64,000 bases of DNA, taken from Emiliania huxleyi CCMP1516. Lineage: Eukaryota > Haptophyta > Isochrysidales > Noelaerhabdaceae. The stretch is from the NCBI RefSeq assembly GCF_000372725.1, contig NW_005199953.1:39499-103498 (forward strand), given 5' to 3'. Of the stretch, positions 39,501-48,850 are shown in pieces. Under the pieces are notes generated by a model that saw nothing but the letters and a program-made list of their open reading frames with translations, was not told the origin of the DNA and ran no database searches. Every line of letters starts with the position of its first letter. The first letter of the stretch is position 1. The position numbers and the translations under genes are program-made.

Positions 39501-40962
39501 GGTGAGCGCGGCAGAGTCGAAGCTGGGAGAGCTGTCTGTCGCCGCGGCGGAAGAGGCGGCTGTGGCTCGGCCCGTCGAGATAGCCTTGTCGGACCTCGCC
39601 GCGGCTACGGACGGGTTTGCCGACGGCAAGCTGATTGGCAGCGGCGGATTCAGCCATGTCTACGAGGCGTCGGCCGACCTCCACCTCTCCCTCGCCGCGC
39701 CTCCGCAGCTGCGCCACTTGCCGCTCGTCGTCAAGCGGGCAAAGTCGGGCCAGTCCGGCGGCTTGTCGCGGGCGGAGCTCGAGGTCAAGCTGCTCAAGGC
39801 GGTGAGCCACCCGCACTTGCTGCCGCTGCTCGGCTACTGCCTCTCGCCCGACGGCGTCTGCCTTCTCTCGCCGCTGATGCGCGGCGGCTCGCTCGAGGCG
39901 CGGCTGCGCATCTCAGATCCCGACCGCGCTGCGCAGCTCCGGCGGCTGGGCATGGCGGAGGCGCCGAGGCCGCTGATGTGGCGGCAGCGGGTGCGTATCG
40001 CGTCCGAGGCGACCGAGGCGCTCGTCTACCTCCACTCGAAGGGCATCGTGCACCGCGACGTCAAGCCGGACAACATCCTGCTCGACGAGAAGCTGACCGC
40101 TGTCCTGGCCGACACGGGCTTCGCCAAGGACCAGCGTCCCGACGCGTCTGTCCGCTGCCGCTCGACTGCCGCCCTTTACATGACCACGGGCTACCTCTGC
40201 CCCTCCATCATCAAAGGGGGCGAGTACTCGAGCAAGACGGACGGCTACGCCATCGGCATCACCCTCCTCGTCTGCCTCACCAACCGGTCCGAGGTGCAGC
40301 TCACCGACCGGTGCGAGGACGAGTTCGACGAGCTCTGGACCAACATCGACGCGTCCAAGGTCGCCGACGCGGCGGCGGGGTGGACCGCCGCTGCTGCGCG
40401 CGCTGTCAAGGACCTCGCGCAGGCGGGGGACGGGCAGAAGAGCCTCTGCCACAACAGCCTGCGCAACCGCTGCACGCTGCCCGAGGCGCTCACGACGCTC
40501 CGGGCGCTGCTGTCTGGCGCGCAGGGCGGAGCGGGCATGGAGGAGGCTGCGCCGGCACCTGGAGACGAGGCCGCTGCGGCGGCCGCTCGCACCACCGGCT
40601 ACGAGCCTTCGCCGCTCTCGGTGCAGGTGCGCGGCATGCGCACCTCCGGCGACGCGCAGGCGCGCATCCAGGACAACATGCTGCTCGCCTTCAAGACGCT
40701 GATGCCGCGCCTCGACGCCGTCTACGCCTCGCGCTCTGCGGCGGCGCCCGACGGCTTCGAGGAGCGCATCAACTTTTGGCACCGCGAGTGCGGTTTGCCG
40801 GCCGAGCTGCGGAGCCAGCTGCACTCGCTGCGCATCTGGGCGAATGCCGCGCGGCACCACGACGCGGCGAGGTGGAGGAGGGACGGGCCGCGCAGCGAGG
40901 AGGCGGCGTCGCGGCTCATTGCGACGGCGACGGAGGCGATCGGGGCGCTCGAGGCGGGATGA
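36568..40962 (+). CDS. Ankyrin-repeat protein kinase with N-terminal SH3-like module
   Basis: Single exon of about 1,464 residues. Residues 1-56 are the LNG module (LGQRVVLGGLSSRPELNGQR, RYAVALEGG, VRVRPGNL). Three ankyrin blocks follow (about 70-261, 311-574, 625-784), joined by nearly identical linkers (FKKHVQEVVAGRP). Then come a Lys run (about 832), a Pro-rich strip and a helical region. The protein kinase domain is at about 1005-1311: glycine loop GSGGFSHVYEA, lysine in VVKRAK, HRDVKPDN catalytic loop, and DTG in place of DFG (VLADTGFAKD). The sequence is closest in style to the Pelle/IRAK/plant receptor-kinase group. The last 115 residues form a helical domain whose LHSLRIWANAARHHD resembles the signature of HEPN/DUF4145 bundles. 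It probably acts in signalling as a cytosolic kinase. The ATG 36568 is chosen because the LNG module begins there. Confidence 0.85.
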   Translation: MAVDAPLLGQRVVLGGLSSRPELNGQRGVAQSFEGGRYAVALEGGGESVRVRPGNLSPAAAGRASSGAAAVSDEILAAAERGDEEALLAWLEGGGRADATYERGELSGLTLLKAAAGNGHERVVELLLRRGAEINLQSGSGYTALMNAASNGHERVVDLLIRHGAEVNLQSSNGLTALMLAACSGHERVVELLLQHGAQVNLQSSNGGTALMGAAIRGHPAVVRRLLRAGADTAARSASGETALQLAKEEDHAECVEAFKKHVQEVVAGRPTATAVGGEGAGGASSGGASSAGSRVAETPSPALAAGRAPSGVVAVSDEVVAAAQRGEEEAVLAWLEGGGRADATYERGEVSGLTLLMGAANYGHEQVVELLLRCGAEINQQNGKGGTALMGAACTGHERLVDLLIRRGADLNLQNSNGRTALMLAANYGHEQVVELLMRRGAAVNLQDSGGGTALMHAASNGHERVVDLLIRHGAEVNLQSSNGGTALIAAAGFGHERVVDLLIRVVDLLINLQNSKGYTALIAAALFNRPAVVRRLLRAGADTAARSASGETALQLAKEEDHAECVEAFKKHVQEVVAGRPTATTAGGEGAGGASSGGASSAGSRVAETPSPALAAGRAPSGGVAVSDAVVAAAGRGEEEAVLAWLEGGGRVNATYERDGVSGLTLLMHAAIKGHEQVVELLLRHGAEINPQNSVGDTALMDAAGIGHERVVDLLIRHGAEVNLQSSNGGTALIAAVLFNRPAVVRRLLRAGADTAARSASDETALQLAKEEDHAECVRALEEHAAAAAAETAAAREAERAAAEAEAARHAEALLAEEEAEKEERVKESKKKKKKKKKKSGGGEADNAAPGPSATAVLPPPTPPPAPSPPPADAAAIAAADEALQQAVAAGSYEGMASALEACSGLASPAVLAAARRARDKLKEARKRDSQRLRKAHGAAMGALKSLDTAEGPSALRAGIAAAKAHVGVLPALAEEVSAAESKLGELSVAAAEEAAVARPVEIALSDLAAATDGFADGKLIGSGGFSHVYEASADLHLSLAAPPQLRHLPLVVKRAKSGQSGGLSRAELEVKLLKAVSHPHLLPLLGYCLSPDGVCLLSPLMRGGSLEARLRISDPDRAAQLRRLGMAEAPRPLMWRQRVRIASEATEALVYLHSKGIVHRDVKPDNILLDEKLTAVLADTGFAKDQRPDASVRCRSTAALYMTTGYLCPSIIKGGEYSSKTDGYAIGITLLVCLTNRSEVQLTDRCEDEFDELWTNIDASKVADAAAGWTAAAARAVKDLAQAGDGQKSLCHNSLRNRCTLPEALTTLRALLSGAQGGAGMEEAAPAPGDEAAAAAARTTGYEPSPLSVQVRGMRTSGDAQARIQDNMLLAFKTLMPRLDAVYASRSAAAPDGFEERINFWHRECGLPAELRSQLHSLRIWANAARHHDAARWRRDGPRSEEAASRLIATATEAIGALEAG

Positions 40963-41976
40963 AAGGGGTGCGCTATTTTTGTGTAGTTTCATACCTAGTC
41001 CGTTTTCCATTGTGTACCTGGTCCGTCTGACTATATGCTGCGAATTGCGTCTCGGCCGCCTCGCGGCGCCCCCTGAGCCTAGCGAGGGGCTGTGAGGGTA
41101 CCTAGCACCTACTAGTGGTGTATTCTGACCGGCCTGAGCCCAAAAAGCCGCGCCGAAGTCGCCACGGTCCGACAGTGGCGTGGCACGGTCGAACTGGCGC
41201 CGCTGCTGAAACGCGCGGTTCGCCGTTCGGGGGTCGGCGGGACGGAACGGCCGTTCAGGGAGCCGCGTGAGCAACAATCGACCCCGTGCGACCCCAGATG
41301 TCATAAAAACATGTTAGACATCTCTCACACACGCATACCAAGGTCACGGCGCCGGACAAGCGCCGAGTCGTCGCCGCGAATAGCGCTGCTGCGCCATTCG
41401 CGGCGCGCGGAGAGCGGTGGGGCGAGCGAGGGAGGGGCGCGGCGCGCCTCTTCAGACCCACCGGTGCCACGGGCAGAGCTTGACGACCTGTTGCTTTACG
41501 TAGTCAGCAAAGTCGGCATTGCTGCGCTCCATCTTTTTCCACGGCGCTCCCTTAACGTTTTTTGTCTCACTGGTAATGTGTACGTGAGTGAGTGAGTGAG
41601 TATTCTTGATACGAAACCACGACGACACACACCAGTCGACTCGCATCGGTTGCCTCCATGAACGGCGGAGCTATTCTCGCGCCCACACCACACCTGGCTC
41701 CAACGTGGACACGCCCATAGCTGGGGACACTACTAGGTCACGCATGGCATCAGAAGTTTTATCTCTGGGCCCCGAAAGGCATCTCTAGCACACACACACA
41801 CACACACGCAATGTGTACAACTGTAAAAGTGCCAAGGGTACGAGGTTTTCCCGCCGCCGGCGTGCTTTCCCGCGTGCGCCTCGAGATCTCCGCCCGCCGC
41901 TGCCCGGGCCCGCCGCTACAGCTCCTGGCCACCACCGCAGCTGCAGCTGCTCGCGCCACCGCCGCTGCGCCGACCC
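40963..41976. other. Intergenic
   Basis: Less GC-rich than its surroundings. TGAGTGAGTGAGTGAG at about 41585 and (CA)n near 41790 are the only repeats. No gene seen. Confidence 0.45.
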
Positions 41977-43737
41977 ATGTCGGAGCCGTACATCCCCTTG
42001 CCACCCATGGACCATGTGACGAGGACCGTTGGACCTTTCCCAACGCTGCGGTTCGGCGTGGGCGATCGAGTCGAGTGCAACATGGGCTCGACAAGTGAGA
42101 AAGAGTGGACGCTCGGGACGGTCGAGCGACTGTTCTATCGGGAGCGGAACTTCCCCTCGGGCATGTGCGCGCCCTACCAAGTGTTGCTCGACGATGGAAC
42201 GTCGCTCATCTACGCCACGCACGACAATGATCACTTCATCCGCGCGTCGGCCGAACCGCCCAAGCGTGACTGGTCCGGCCGCCCAGCGGGCATGATCGAC
42301 CCGCGCATGCCGCCAGAGATGAAGGCAGAGAGGTACGTCGAACTCGCGCTGGCTCCGTCGGGCCAGGCGATGCTGATGGGCGAGGAGGCGATGGTGTTTG
42401 ATAGCATGGGCAGCGGCCCGATGGACGGCCCGTTGGGGAACTGCAACGCTGACGAGCTGGAGGTGATTGCCTCGATTATGGGGCTCAGCCGGATGCTGGA
42501 AGCCAACCCGGACTCTGTCGCGATCCAAATCACGCTGGCGATGCAGCGCTCGCCCGCCTTTTTCGGCGTGCTGTGCAGCTTCATCGCCTACACTCCCGAC
42601 CTGCGCGAGAATGAGAACGACGCAAAGGCCCACACCCGTTGGGGCTTTGAAGGCGATCTGAAGGGGTCTGACTGGCCGGTCGAGGGAGACTATGCGCCCC
42701 AGCAAGTGTACGACGGAACCAACTACAAGGGGGAGCAGTGCTTTCCGGTTCGGCTGTGTGAGTTCACGCCCGAGACTCCCGGCGAGGGCGGGGCGCCGTT
42801 CAAGTGCGTGGAGCGCTACCTGGAGCTATCGCCGCCGCAGCGCTCCAAGAGCTACTTCCGCGTGATGTCCGGCGCCCTCGAGCTGCTCGGGCTCATCGCC
42901 GACGTGCAGTGGCCGGGCTCCGATCAGACATTTCGCCGGCTCTGCGCGTGCGCGTCCTTCGTGCCATGCGTCCAACGGCTGATGGAGCTCGTCGCCCGTT
43001 GGGACGAGGCCGTGCCGTATTCGATGCCCGCCTTTGCGCTGCGCGTGCTCGCCAACTTGTGCGGCTCTGTCGCCGCGCCGCGCGTGCGCTGGCTGGTTCG
43101 TGCGTGGCACGTGTTCGAGCGTCGCTACGACGCGGCGGCCGCGCAGTGGGAGAAGGTGCCGGCGGATATTGCGGCCGACCCTCGCGCGGGCGGCTTCTTC
43201 GGCGTGCTTTCTCGCTGCACGACGGGCGGCCTGGGGGACGCGGATGACGCGCGCAACGCTCGCGTGCTGATGGTGGCCGCGCAGGGCGGCGCGTCGGCCA
43301 TCGAGCGATGTGGCCGCCCGGCCTTTCCCGCGCTGCCGCCGCCGCCGCCCGACGTGGAAGCGTGCCTGGACGAGCTGCTAGCGGCGAGCGGCGGCGTGGC
43401 GCTGAGCGACGCCGACACGGACGAGCTCGCGTGCGCGGACGACTTGGCGCGCAACGCCGCAATCCTCTTCCTCCTCGACTCGCGGTTTCTGCCTACCGGC
43501 CGCCGTGTGGTGGTGCACGGCGTCGTCTCCCGGCCGGATCTCAACGGCGCGGTGGCCGTCGTCGCAGCACCAAGGACGCGCGCGCCCGGTGACCACGCCA
43601 AGCCGCTACGCTATCCCGTGCGACCCCTCGGCGCTGAGGACGCTCTGATGCTCCGGCCGCGCAACTTACGGCTAGCTGGCAGCGGCGATGCGCCGTGCCA
43701 GGGGAAGGGCAGAGGCAGGAAGAAGAGGGCCTCCTGA
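41977..43737 (+). CDS. Large protein with N- and C-terminal SH3-like modules
   Basis: Single-exon frame of 586 residues. The N-terminus has a small beta domain (FGVGDRVECNMGS, WTLGTVERLFYRE, APYQVLLDDGTSLIY, NDHFIRAS) of the Tudor-like kind often seen in algal proteins. The middle (about 110-480) is helical and may be armadillo/HEAT-like (GALELLGLIADVQWPG; FALRVLANLCGSVAA), as in nucleoporin-type or other scaffold solenoids. The C-terminus holds the LNG module (RRVVVHGVVSRPDLNGAVAV, LRPRNLRL) and a basic tail that could be a nuclear signal (GRGRKKRAS). The function is unknown. The module is shared with its upstream neighbour, the ankyrin-kinase, so both may be recruited to the same partner. 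Confidence 0.65.
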   Translation: MSEPYIPLPPMDHVTRTVGPFPTLRFGVGDRVECNMGSTSEKEWTLGTVERLFYRERNFPSGMCAPYQVLLDDGTSLIYATHDNDHFIRASAEPPKRDWSGRPAGMIDPRMPPEMKAERYVELALAPSGQAMLMGEEAMVFDSMGSGPMDGPLGNCNADELEVIASIMGLSRMLEANPDSVAIQITLAMQRSPAFFGVLCSFIAYTPDLRENENDAKAHTRWGFEGDLKGSDWPVEGDYAPQQVYDGTNYKGEQCFPVRLCEFTPETPGEGGAPFKCVERYLELSPPQRSKSYFRVMSGALELLGLIADVQWPGSDQTFRRLCACASFVPCVQRLMELVARWDEAVPYSMPAFALRVLANLCGSVAAPRVRWLVRAWHVFERRYDAAAAQWEKVPADIAADPRAGGFFGVLSRCTTGGLGDADDARNARVLMVAAQGGASAIERCGRPAFPALPPPPPDVEACLDELLAASGGVALSDADTDELACADDLARNAAILFLLDSRFLPTGRRVVVHGVVSRPDLNGAVAVVAAPRTRAPGDHAKPLRYPVRPLGAEDALMLRPRNLRLAGSGDAPCQGKGRGRKKRAS

Positions 43738-43779
43738 AGTGGCGCGGGTGGGGGCTGCATTGTGTGTGAGTGTGCTCAC

Positions 43780-43856
43780 TTTCACTCACTCACTCACTCA
43801 CTCTGCTCACTTCACTTCACTCACTCACTCACTCACTTCTCTCTCCCTCTCTCTCT

Positions 43857-43915
<59 letters not shown>

Positions 43916-43960
43916 ACTCACTCACTCAGCGCTCACTCACTCACTCACACCACACACACT
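43780..43960. repeat. TCAC and TC microsatellites
   Basis: (CACT)n runs at about 43783-43835 and 43910-43947 flank a (CT)n run (43838-43911). Confidence 0.9.
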
Positions 43961-43991
43961 CACGGGAGGCTGCATACCTGCAGGGGAAACC

Positions 43992-44312
43992 ATGGAAGGA
44001 TTTGTCTGCGGCCGGGCGCTTCCCTCTCGCCATGTAAAAAGAAAGAAAGAAACAAGAGTCGCGGGTTTTATCTGCGCAAACCTGACGGCATCGGCCGCCG
44101 ACGGAACGTTGGGAAGAGGCACGAGGAGGGTGGCGACCTCGACCGACTATGGAGGACCCGTCGCCAGACGACGCAGGGCGGACGACGGGGAGGCGGAGCA
44201 GACGCGCAGGGCGAGACGAGGGAGGGAGCAGGATGTTGCGGAGATCAGCAGGAGGATGTACGACGAGATTAGGAGCAGCAGCGACCCGAGGGACCATGTG
44301 GAAGACGGCTAG
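43992..44312 (+). CDS. Small basic/acidic protein or C-terminal exon, unknown
   Basis: A 106-codon frame from ATG 43992 that ends RGREQDVAEISRRMYDEIRS and SSDPRDHVEDG, a charged helix with an acidic tail. The N-terminal part is less convincing. No family recognised; it may be the last exon of a gene whose earlier exons I cannot find because of the microsatellite just upstream. Confidence 0.35.
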   Translation: MEGFVCGRALPSRHVKRKKETRVAGFICANLTASAADGTLGRGTRRVATSTDYGGPVARRRRADDGEAEQTRRARRGREQDVAEISRRMYDEIRSSSDPRDHVEDG

Positions 44313-44963
44313 TGCTAGTCCCCCATCGGGAGGACGACCCCTGTGTGGAGAAATTTACCTTACCTTACCTTACCTTACCTTATCATCCTTTGGAGCTACA
44401 TGAGCCTTGAGACTGGTCAGATTCTCCAAGATATTGGAGTTTCAGCCACGATTTCACAACTTTGGGGGCAAAATCGGCTCTCTGGCGGCTATTCCTAGCC
44501 CACGAACTGCTGGGGGATGCCCACCGGGGGGGGGGGGGGTCCGAAGGCTTCACCAGCACATGCTAGGGGGGGTGGGGCGTGCAGAGAAGTGCGCCCCCCT
44601 CCCTGGAAGCGATGTGCGCCTGCTCCTGGTGTGCTCGCTCGGGCCAAGTGATGATACCGTGTAGCACCTTAGCTCCGCGCACTCCACACCACTCACGATG
44701 AGGGAGAACGAGGTCTGGGTTGCTCAACGAAACGGGCCATGCCACGCCGCACGCAGCGCCGTTTGTGGAGATGCGCCACTGCGGCTGGCACGCCGCGCCC
44801 CCGTATTGCAACGTGTCGATGCGTGATGATCAGGGTCCACCCACGGAAAGAAGAAAAACGGCCGGCCGTGGCGCTGGCGGGAAGGCGGCCGCAACCGCCC
44901 CTTTGCGTGGGGTGGGGTGCTCCACCAGGCCCAGGCCACCACGCCTACCCCTACTCTGAGATC
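44313..44963. other. Intergenic with IE-A remnant
   Basis: At 44340-44376 TGTGTGGAGAAATTTACC is followed by CTTACCTTACCTTACC: the reverse complement of the start of an IE-A element, truncated. A poly-G run is near 44526. No gene seen before the ATG at 44964. Confidence 0.5.
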
Positions 44964-45929
44964 ATGAGGCGCGCCTCCAAGCCCAAGACAACGCAGTCGC
45001 GCGGCATCAGCAAGCCCAGCGTGCAGCGCCTCGCCGCCTCGCCGGCTCTGCACCCACCTCCGAAGAGCGAATTTTACATTGGCGAGGATTCGCGGCTGAA
45101 GGCCGTCGAGGATGTGGACGTCTTTAGTCGCCACCCCTCTCCACGTGCTCTCGGCGGCGCGGCAGACGCAGCGAGCAAATTTCCGGGCGGCCGCACCACG
45201 GCTGGCTACCCCTATCTCTTGCAACGGCTCTCCGACCACGTCTACAGCGTGTGCGCGTACTGCCGCGACCCTTCCCTGGGCGCCCGCTTCGTCTTCAAAA
45301 AGATCAAGGGCTTCAAGAGGGCGGTGTGGGTCCCGCCGCCAAACTGCGGCCTAGGCGGTACTGACGCGCCGGCTGGCGCGGCCGTGGTGGACACGCTCCA
45401 CTTGCACATGGTCGACAAGAGCAACGGCCGCTCGAGGCTGACCGGGGAGGCACTTTGCCGCTCCGTCTCCTCCGAGACGACGCACCTCTTCATCAACTCG
45501 TTCAAGGACGCCCCCGCCCTCGCCGACGCAATCTCGCGGTGCGGCGCGCTGCAGGTCGTCACCATCTTCGAGTCGAATGTCTCCCAGGCCGTCGTCGAGG
45601 CCCTTGCGGCCAAAGGCGCCAGCCTGCGCGGACTGCTGATCGACAAGTGCACGCCCGACGGGCTCGGCACCGGAGACGGCTGCTGGGCGTCGCTCTTCGC
45701 GGCGTCGCCCGGCCTCCTCTGGTGCACGCTCAACATGTCGGTCGGATGGCCCTTTGGCGCACACTCGTGGGAGACCCTCCCGACCTCGCTGCGAGCGCTC
45801 TCGGTGACGCAGCCCATGTACGGCGTCGGCGCGGCACAGCCCGCCGAGGTCGAGGCGCTGGCCACGGCGGCGAAGCGGCTTCCGGCGCTCAAGTGGCTCA
45901 AGATCGGCAACGCCGACCCCGGGCTGTGA
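44964..45929 (+). CDS. Leucine-rich-repeat-like protein
   Basis: A 321-residue single-exon frame. The first 60 residues are basic and disordered. From about residue 75 a CxxC-containing part (YSVCAYCRDPSLGARFVF) leads into repeated strand-helix units (THLFINSFKDAPALADAISR, LQVVTIFESNVSQAVVEALA, SLRGLLIDKC, LRALSVTQPMYG, LPALKWLKIGN), the alternating hydrophobic pattern of ribonuclease-inhibitor-type LRRs as in F-box or RanGAP-like proteins. No F-box is visible. It probably binds a protein partner. The ATG is the first in the coding-like part of a frame open from 44739. Confidence 0.5.
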   Translation: MRRASKPKTTQSRGISKPSVQRLAASPALHPPPKSEFYIGEDSRLKAVEDVDVFSRHPSPRALGGAADAASKFPGGRTTAGYPYLLQRLSDHVYSVCAYCRDPSLGARFVFKKIKGFKRAVWVPPPNCGLGGTDAPAGAAVVDTLHLHMVDKSNGRSRLTGEALCRSVSSETTHLFINSFKDAPALADAISRCGALQVVTIFESNVSQAVVEALAAKGASLRGLLIDKCTPDGLGTGDGCWASLFAASPGLLWCTLNMSVGWPFGAHSWETLPTSLRALSVTQPMYGVGAAQPAEVEALATAAKRLPALKWLKIGNADPGL

Positions 45930-46069
45930 TGACCTGGGGCAGACAGGCGGCTGTGCTGCGGGTGCTGGCCCCTAAGACTGGTGTGTCCCTGCCATTCCCC
46001 ACGCGTCACACTCTGCGCTCTGCCGCCGGGGCCGACGACGGTGCGACGGGATCCTGTGCTTTCTTTATT

Positions 46070-46543
46070 TCTCGGGTCCGAGGGCAGCCTCAACTGGAGT
46101 AGGGAAATTTGGATTTTGGTCAAACGCCTGCTGGGGGCAGCTTCGCGGAAGTATTCCGGAAGCCAGATGATCCCCCAGCAGGCACACACACACGGAGGTG
46201 ACAGGGGATGGTGGTGGGTTCAAGCAAAGAAGGGGAGGGAGAGAGCGACGCGGCGAGCGCAGGCGGCGAGCGTGCACGTCGCCTGTGCGGCGTCTTGTTC
46301 ACTCCCCTTTGAGCTACCTTTGTGCCCCCTTAGGGGCACCCCTCCTGCGCTGCGCGTATGGTCACCCCTCCCTTCCGCCCTGTTGTTTTGGATGCCCCGC
46401 TCCGAGAAAGCATGTCTCGCAGCTGCGAGAAAAGACCTTCTCGGGTCCGAGGGCCGCCTCAACTGGAGTAGGGAAATTTGGATTTTGGTCAAACGCCTGC
46501 TGGGGGCAGCTTCGCGGAAGTATTCCGGAAGCCAGATGATCCC
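46070..46543. repeat. A-B-A block: 105-bp direct repeats around a 222-bp block
   Basis: Block A (46070-46174 and 46439-46543; TCTCGGGTCCGAGGG at the left, GCCAGATGATCCC at the right) is duplicated with about one difference. Between them lies block B (46218-46439), found again in the same orientation at 48851-49072. The structure A-spacer-B-A looks like a nested duplication or insertion. Confidence 0.85.
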
Positions 46544-47554
46544 ACTTGTCAACAGCAGGCGCCAGCGCCAATCAAATCTCCCTAGTGATGTTGACAACGG
46601 GCAGTCGAGATGGGCAATCTGACCATGAGTCGTTCATCAGGGGATGAACTCCACGTAGTAGTTAATGGATTCCGATCGGCCAACCGTCTCGCGACAGAGC
46701 CACCGAAGAACAGTGGGAGGGCTTTACCGACCCGACTCGGCTGAGCCGTCGGTGCCCGCCGCCCTCGCACGCCCATAGGACGACGATGACGACAGCAGGA
46801 GCTCGGCGCGAGCCGATTTAACTCCTGCCCCATTGTTGTAAGGTGCGTATGGCTCGGAACGTGAAGCGATGTAGTAGCTCGAATTGGCGTGAACACCGGC
46901 TTGCTGCGCGGCGGGTCAACCCCATTATGCGCAGTCATCCGGAATTCACCCAATCGTTGAGCTGAGTTGCCCCGACGGTAGGATGCCGTGTCAAGGCCCA
47001 GCTGGGCGCTAGGCGCCCCGCCGCACTGGCGCAGGGCGCGACGGCAGTGGCGGCGGTTTGTGCTGACGGCGGCAGCGCTTCGGAGCGGGAGCGACGGGCC
47101 ACTGTCAGGACAAATCGTCGGGCGCCAGGCAAAATGCGGGCGCGCTGCCGCCGCGGCGCGAACGAGCCCGAGCGAGGCGCGCGCCAGCGCCGCTCGCCGA
47201 GCCGCCGTCGGCGGTAGCGACCGCGCCAGGGACTGGCCGGCGAGCGAGCGCGGTCGACGAAGAGGTGAAGCGCCCGCGACAGAGCAGGATGAACTGGCGG
47301 GCCAAATCGTCGGGCGCCAGGCAATGCGGGCGCGCTGCCGCCGCGGCGCAGACGTCGGCGGCGAGGAGCTCGAGCGCCCCCAGCGTGTTAGCGAAGCGAA
47401 GCCAGCGTGCCATGGTTGCCGACGGCTCACCTATAGGTGTATATTATAGAGCCATCACCGAGGCTGGCTGGAATTTTAGAGCCATCACCTTGGGCTGGTC
47501 CGGTATTTGGGGGCTGGAGTCGTCACCCAGGTAGGAGCTCCGATGGAAGGTATT
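46544..47554. other. No convincing gene; 50-bp direct repeat
   Basis: AAATCGTCGGGCGCCAGGC followed by TGCGGGCGCGCTGCCGCCGC occurs at 47107-47157 and 47302-47350, differing by a small indel. The long minus frame 46582-47430 has random-looking composition. The repeat may be the remains of a mobile element. Confidence 0.45.
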
Positions 47555-48799
47555 TTAAGGACAGTCACCCGTGTCTGTTGCAGCCACCGCACTCGGTGAG
47601 CGCAGCGAGGCGGCATGTTCGACCAGCGCGGCCACCACGGACTGCGGGGACGCGCCGTTGGCAGAGGCAGCGGCCAAGACAGCCTGCCTCGGGGCAAGCG
47701 AGGCCTCCACGCGCCGCACGGCGGTGGCAAGCGGCGTGGTGGGCGCACTCATGCGCGCGTCCGGCAGGAGCGCGGTGGCGAGGGCGAACACGAGGTCGCG
47801 CGCTTCCCCCCCCCGCCGGACGTCGCCGAGGACTGAGAACAGGAGCGGGGCGCCGGGGGCGAGCAGGTAGAGGCGCTTATCCTCGACGCTGCGGCGGCCA
47901 GCGTCGTCGCGCAAGTAGGTCGCCGCATCGCGCGCCTCCTCCAGCCACTGCGGCCCCGCAGCGTTGGGGGCGCAGAGCGAAGGGGGCAGCGCGCCCTCCA
48001 GCGCGAGCACGTAGTCCTTAAAATAGCTCGCCAGTAGTTGCGGGTTAGCACTCGGGGGGAGGCCGTACGCGGAGATGCAGCCGCTGGCGAGAAGGTGGGC
48101 GCCGAGCTGCACCTGCGACCCCGCGCGATCGCGCTCGGTCTGCCCAAGGCAGGGGCCGAGCATGCCGGAGAGGTAGGCGATCACGGTCCACGGCGCGTCC
48201 CCCTCGACCTCTAGGGTGGAGAGCGGGGTGCAGGCCAGCGGGGCGAGGCATGGCGCGAGGGCCGCGCGCGCAGCCGCCGCCGGCCTCGCCGCAGACGCCG
48301 CGGCGCTGGCTCGGCGAGGCGCCCCGCGCTGCGCATGAGCAGCATCCCCCGCCAGCGCGGCCGCGGCGGCGAGGCCCCCCACCGGGAGGAGATCGGGCTC
48401 CTTCACCTCCAGCGCCGCTGGCGACACATCGAGGCGGTCGATCGCCAGCTGTAGTGCAGCCGAAGAGGAGAAGGGGGCCGCGTCGAGGAGCCCGCACGTG
48501 AGCAGCTCGTTCAGAAAGCGAGCCCACGCGGTTCCGGTGAGAGCGAGGTCCAGCGGGCAGACCATCGGGGCGGGAGTACCGGCGGGGGGCGCCGCGAGGC
48601 GCAGCCGCCGGCCAAAGACGCGCAGCATCGCGTGGTGCGGAAGCTGCACGCGCGCTGCTCCGCTCGGCGCAGCCGCAACCGGCCCCCAGCGGAGGACGGC
48701 AGTAGCCACCACCAGCGGGTGGGCAGCGGGGCCCTGGACGGGGGCGTCGGGCCCCGCGTGAACGCAGTGCACATCGATCGGCGGTACTGCCGCGGCCAT
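47555..48799 (-). CDS. Unknown 414-residue protein
   Basis: Single-exon frame starting MAAAVPPIDVHCVHAGPDAP. It is balanced in composition, with likely helices (FLNELLTCGLLDAAPFSSSA; LLASYFKDYVLALEGALPP; DKRLYLLAPGAPLLFSVLGD) and no signal peptide or membrane segment. I do not recognise the family. Codon use and the length of the open frame favour a real gene; the overlapping plus-strand frames are short. The 222-bp block B copy 2 (48851-49072) lies 50 bp upstream of the start, so its promoter may derive from a duplicated block. Confidence 0.5.
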   Translation of the reverse strand: MAAAVPPIDVHCVHAGPDAPVQGPAAHPLVVATAVLRWGPVAAAPSGAARVQLPHHAMLRVFGRRLRLAAPPAGTPAPMVCPLDLALTGTAWARFLNELLTCGLLDAAPFSSSAALQLAIDRLDVSPAALEVKEPDLLPVGGLAAAAALAGDAAHAQRGAPRRASAAASAARPAAAARAALAPCLAPLACTPLSTLEVEGDAPWTVIAYLSGMLGPCLGQTERDRAGSQVQLGAHLLASGCISAYGLPPSANPQLLASYFKDYVLALEGALPPSLCAPNAAGPQWLEEARDAATYLRDDAGRRSVEDKRLYLLAPGAPLLFSVLGDVRRGGEARDLVFALATALLPDARMSAPTTPLATAVRRVEASLAPRQAVLAAASANGASPQSVVAALVEHAASLRSPSAVAATDTGDCP

Positions 48800-48850
48800 C
48801 GCGCCCGACAGGGGCCGAGCGCGGCTCGCAGAAGCTCTCTTTATTCCCTA

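Noticed and set aside
36493..39816. A 1,107-codon open frame on the minus strand opposite the ankyrin-kinase
   Set aside because: It is the antisense shadow of repetitive GC-rich ankyrin codons; its product is Leu/His/Arg repeats with no domain, while the plus frame has complete ankyrin and kinase motifs.
38901..41030. A 709-codon plus-strand frame overlapping the kinase
   Set aside because: Same region, shifted frame; composition is Gly/Arg/Ala-rich without any motif.
46582..47430. 282-codon minus-strand frame
   Set aside because: Composition is Arg/Ser/Pro-rich and random-looking; it crosses a local direct repeat and has no motif.
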